A stretch of DNA of 64,000 nt, taken from positions 62,001 to 126,000 of the forward strand of contig CALBSK010000010.1 in assembly GCA_937967795.1 (NCBI GenBank), in the 5' to 3' direction. Positions 61,330-64,000 of this stretch are shown piece by piece. The stretch comes from an uncultured Alphaproteobacteria bacterium (GTDB lineage Bacteria > Pseudomonadota > Alphaproteobacteria > UBA9655). Within the stretch, counting starts at the first letter, position 1. Every line of letters starts with the position of its first letter. Under the pieces are notes generated by a model that was not told the origin of the DNA, searched no databases, and saw only the letters and a program-made list of their open reading frames with translations. Position numbers and translations under genes: made by a program.

Positions 61330-63018
61330 ATGACATCTAACCAATATATTTATGTGATGAAAGGACTCACCAAAGTTTATCCAGGTGGCCGTGAGGTCTT
61401 TAAGGATATATGGCTTTCCTTTTATCCTGGCGCGAAAATTGGTATTATTGGTGTCAATGGAGCGGGTAAGTCTACCCTAATGAAAATCATGGGAGGCCTG
61501 GATACAGAGTTCCAAGGAGAAGCTTGGGCCGCTCAAGGAACAACCGTTGGTTATTTATCTCAAGAACCAGAACTTAACCCCCATCTTACAGTTGAAGAAA
61601 ACATTCTCGAAGCTCTCTCTGAAACCAAAGGCCTTTTGGATCGTTTCGAGGCTCTTAGTGCACGCTTTGCCGAGCCTATGACCGATGATGAAATGAATGC
61701 TCTCTTAGCCGAACAAGCAGACCTTCAAGAAAAGATTGAAGCTGTTGGTGCTTGGGATCTCAATCGACAAGTCGAAATTGCGATGGATGCCTTGCGTTGC
61801 CCTCCAGGAAATGCGGAAGTCAAAAACCTTTCGGGAGGAGAGAAGCGAAGGACAGCGTTGTGTCGCCTTCTCCTCCAACAACCGGATATTTTACTTCTTG
61901 ATGAACCCACAAACCACTTGGACGCTGAATCGGTCGCCTGGCTTGAACGCCACCTCCAAGAGTACAAAGGAACTGTCATTCTGGTCACCCACGATCGTTA
62001 TTTTCTGGATAATGTGGTGAGTTGGATTTTGGAATTGGATCGAGGTCAGGGCATTCCTTTCGAAGGCAATTATTCTGCCTGGCTTGAACAAAAGCAAAAA
62101 CGTCTTGAACTTGAAGGAAAGCAAGAAGGTGCGCGTCAAAAAACCCTCGCGCGCGAGCTTGAGTGGATTCGCCAATCTCCTAAAGCTCGCCAAGCTAAAA
62201 GCAAAGCACGCATTCAATCTTATGAAGAGTTATTGGCACAAGATGCGCGAAAATCTCAAGAGACAGCTCAAATTATTATTCCTGCCGGTCCTCGCTTAGG
62301 ATCGGTTGTTATTGAAACTCAAAGTCTTTCAAAGGGCTTTGGCGATCGTCTTTTAATTGACGACCTTAATTTTAAACTTCCCGCGGGTGGAATTGTCGGC
62401 GTTATTGGACCCAATGGAGCCGGAAAATCAACCCTCTTCAAACTCATTACAAGTCAAGAGAACCCTAATGAGGGGGAGATCCGTGTCGGAGAAACAGTTG
62501 TTTTGGGGTATGTGGATCAATCACGTGATACTTTGAATCCTCAGAAAACCGTTTGGGAAGAAATTTCTCAAGGTCATGACGAAATTGAGCTTGGAAAACG
62601 GAAAATGCCCAGCCGCGCCTATTGCGCTAGCTTTAATTTTAAAGGAAGCGACCAACAAAAAAAAGTGGGGCAACTTTCAGGAGGAGAGCGTAATCGTGTT
62701 CATTTAGCTAAAATGCTAAAGTCAGGTGTCAATGTTCTTCTTCTTGATGAACCTACCAATGATTTGGATATTGATACTTTGCGCGCGCTTGAAGAAGCTT
62801 TGCTCGAATTTGCCGGCTGCGCGGTCGTCATTAGTCACGATCGGTGGTTTCTTGATCGTATTGCCACCCATATCCTGGCTTTTGAAGGCGATAGTCATGT
62901 GGAATGGTTTGAAGGAAATTACCAAGCCTATGAAGAGGATCATAAACGCCGCTTAGGAATGGATGCGAATCAACCTCACCGTTTAAAATATAAGCCATTG
63001 GTTCGAAAGACAGCGTAA
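61330..63018 (+). CDS. ettA: Energy-dependent translational throttle EttA (ABC-F)
   Basis: 562 residues, near the usual 555. Two ABC cassettes: GVNGAGKSTLMK, LSGGEKRR, LLLDEPTNHLD; then GPNGAGKSTLFK, LSGGERNR, LLLDEPTNDLD. The arm motif and the Arg/Lys-rich inter-domain linker (WIRQSPKARQAKSKARIQSYEEL) are EttA-like. It binds the ribosomal E site and gates the first elongation step by ATP/ADP ratio. Second ABC-F protein in the window besides Uup. Confidence 0.95.
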   Translation: MTSNQYIYVMKGLTKVYPGGREVFKDIWLSFYPGAKIGIIGVNGAGKSTLMKIMGGLDTEFQGEAWAAQGTTVGYLSQEPELNPHLTVEENILEALSETKGLLDRFEALSARFAEPMTDDEMNALLAEQADLQEKIEAVGAWDLNRQVEIAMDALRCPPGNAEVKNLSGGEKRRTALCRLLLQQPDILLLDEPTNHLDAESVAWLERHLQEYKGTVILVTHDRYFLDNVVSWILELDRGQGIPFEGNYSAWLEQKQKRLELEGKQEGARQKTLARELEWIRQSPKARQAKSKARIQSYEELLAQDARKSQETAQIIIPAGPRLGSVVIETQSLSKGFGDRLLIDDLNFKLPAGGIVGVIGPNGAGKSTLFKLITSQENPNEGEIRVGETVVLGYVDQSRDTLNPQKTVWEEISQGHDEIELGKRKMPSRAYCASFNFKGSDQQKKVGQLSGGERNRVHLAKMLKSGVNVLLLDEPTNDLDIDTLRALEEALLEFAGCAVVISHDRWFLDRIATHILAFEGDSHVEWFEGNYQAYEEDHKRRLGMDANQPHRLKYKPLVRKTA

Positions 63019-63143
63019 AAGGGCGTCTCCGCGTCTCAGCATCTTAGCACCCTTAACTCAAGCACTTGTTGGGCGTAACCTGCCCCTGAAAGGCCGTCTC
63101 CGCTGTTGGTATTCCACCCAACAATGCTACTTGATGAGCGCTG

Positions 63144-63749
63144 CTATTCAAATTTATTAGGATCGATGAGCGCTGTAAGGGCCATCTGCATATGCTGCCC
63201 GCGCGTATTAGTAACCCTGTAGCCGTAAGTCACAAAACCACTAGTCAAGTCTAGTCGCTCATACATCGCCTGGGGGTCCCTAATATCAATGGCCAAGATA
63301 GGAATACCCCTATCCAGATGACCTCCCAAACGAAAAGCTCTCCACTTATAACCATTCAGAGATATGTGAAAGTCTTTATTTCTCTCAAAAGCACCCATAA
63401 TTTCCGGCATATGAGAAGAAAGATCGCTAGCACGGGGAGCTAACCCTTGTATCGTATCTATGTGTGTTTTGATATCGTAGTCTTCTCCCTTTTCGGTACG
63501 CACTTTTACCAAACAGAAAAATTTCTCCTCTATGGGGCTAACAGAGATAACTTTAGCCCTTTCACGATTTCCTGAGGGTAAAGCACCAACCCAGTTTATA
63601 TATATATTCCCTATTTTTTTGTTTCCCGAAATATAAGCATTCTGCCTGATTTTGAAATCATCTGCTTTGGGGCACGTAAGATTGGCCATTGCCGAAGAGC
63701 ATCCTAACAAACCGAGAGTTAAAGTCACCAGTAAAAGTGTGGATTTCAT
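63144..63749 (-). CDS. Secreted or lipoprotein orphan
   Basis: 201 residues. The leader has a possible lipobox LLGCSS (Cys17) but also a possible signal-peptidase I site after AMA (residue 22), so either a lipoprotein or a secreted protein. The mature part opens with LTCP, then a strand with FCLVKVR; beta-rich with few helices. No family is recognised. The layout is like the orphan at 59285. Confidence 0.6.
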   Translation of the reverse strand: MKSTLLLVTLTLGLLGCSSAMANLTCPKADDFKIRQNAYISGNKKIGNIYINWVGALPSGNRERAKVISVSPIEEKFFCLVKVRTEKGEDYDIKTHIDTIQGLAPRASDLSSHMPEIMGAFERNKDFHISLNGYKWRAFRLGGHLDRGIPILAIDIRDPQAMYERLDLTSGFVTYGYRVTNTRGQHMQMALTALIDPNKFE

Positions 63750-63842
63750 TTTTATCTCCTCTATTTAAATATATCCATAGTACACCTAATAAAAGAAACA
63801 AGTTAAGAATTTCTTAAATATAGTAGTTCTCGGATAAGTTGA

Positions 63843-63983
63843 GCGAGCACTGTAAAAGGGTCTTTTCTCAAAAAGTCATGTCGAACGTGTTCCGGCATCT
63901 CTTTGATAATATTCAAAAAGATCCTGAGAATAAGTTCATGACAGTCTCATTTAAAGAATTTAAGACCTTTTGCAGGACCTTCT
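63843..63983. repeat. Dispersed palindromic repeat, copy B
   Basis: About 141 bases, same orientation as copy A (31-157). The stretch 63893-63910 is identical to 67-84 of copy A, and downstream blocks (aaaaagatcctga, then gaccttttgcag and accttct) match with small gaps. The inverted ends are weaker and the inner hairpin is damaged by a deletion (ttcatgacag for ttcaggatgacag). Confidence 0.65.
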
Positions 63984-64000
63984 GTGATGTAAAGCTATTA

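Overview
The window looks like a chromosomal segment of an AT-rich alphaproteobacterium that lives inside eukaryotic cells. A Holosporales/Paracaedibacter-like amoeba symbiont is my best guess, inferred from protein resemblance only. Alphaproteobacterial marks include COQ9, Tim44-like and type-2 heme A synthase (CtaA) proteins, a double cold-shock-domain protein, tandem Rickettsiales-style DMT carriers and a FdxA ferredoxin. Host-association marks include a secreted F-box protein, a secreted ankyrin-like protein, several secreted Cys-rich orphans, three toxin-antitoxin modules and decayed insertion sequences. A dispersed palindromic repeat with inverted ends occurs once at each end of the window.

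Layout. 1-2.6 kb: repeat copy, RelE/Phd-type and MntA/HepT-type toxin-antitoxin pairs, RNase P RNA and AmpD. 2.7-10 kb (minus strand): Uup-type ABC-F ATPase, acetoacetyl-CoA synthetase, a tightly packed Smr/DUF1284/BioY group, then obgE-rpmA-rplU. 10-13 kb: a block of four secreted or membrane orphans, including two tandem eight-cysteine proteins and a glutamate-receptor-like channel. 13.1-18.3 kb (plus strand): rsfS-rlmH, ctaA, dapF-mtaB-ftsY. 18.4-22.3 kb: a large secreted orphan, the F-box protein and HicAB. 22.5-30 kb: tRNA-Glu, an M23 peptidase, and the rimP-nusA-infB-rbfA operon behind an apparent leader terminator, with a divergent Tim44-like gene. 30-41 kb: holC, ABC exporter, TerC, deformylase, D-Ala-D-Ala dipeptidase, ferredoxin, cold-shock protein, two DMT carriers, alkyladenine glycosylase, COQ9 and rpsU.

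41-51.5 kb is the most unusual part: an 11-gene minus-strand operon for nucleotide-sugar synthesis. It has the entry steps to GDP-D-glycero-D-manno-heptose (gmhA, hddA, hddC), a GDP-mannose-4,6-dehydratase-like enzyme, a ColD-like PLP 3-dehydratase (His in place of the PLP lysine), a GDP-fucose-synthase-like epimerase/reductase, three further SDR enzymes, and both subunits of a thiamine-diphosphate 2-oxoacid dehydrogenase E1 without any E2 or E3. I infer that it makes a GDP-activated deoxyheptose, possibly 3,6-dideoxy and carrying a two-carbon branch added by the E1 pair. No glycosyltransferase is present in the window.

51.9-64 kb: tRNA-Gln, a PEBP-family protein, pheS-pheT-lepA (minus strand, overlapping genes), a DUF924 protein behind a short SD-led ORF, a decayed stretch with IS481- and IS5-type transposase remnants and small secreted orphans, tRNA-Thr, a CAU-anticodon tRNA, the translation factor EttA, a secreted or lipoprotein orphan, and the second repeat copy. 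Most of the rest is ordinary housekeeping for translation, cell wall and respiration.
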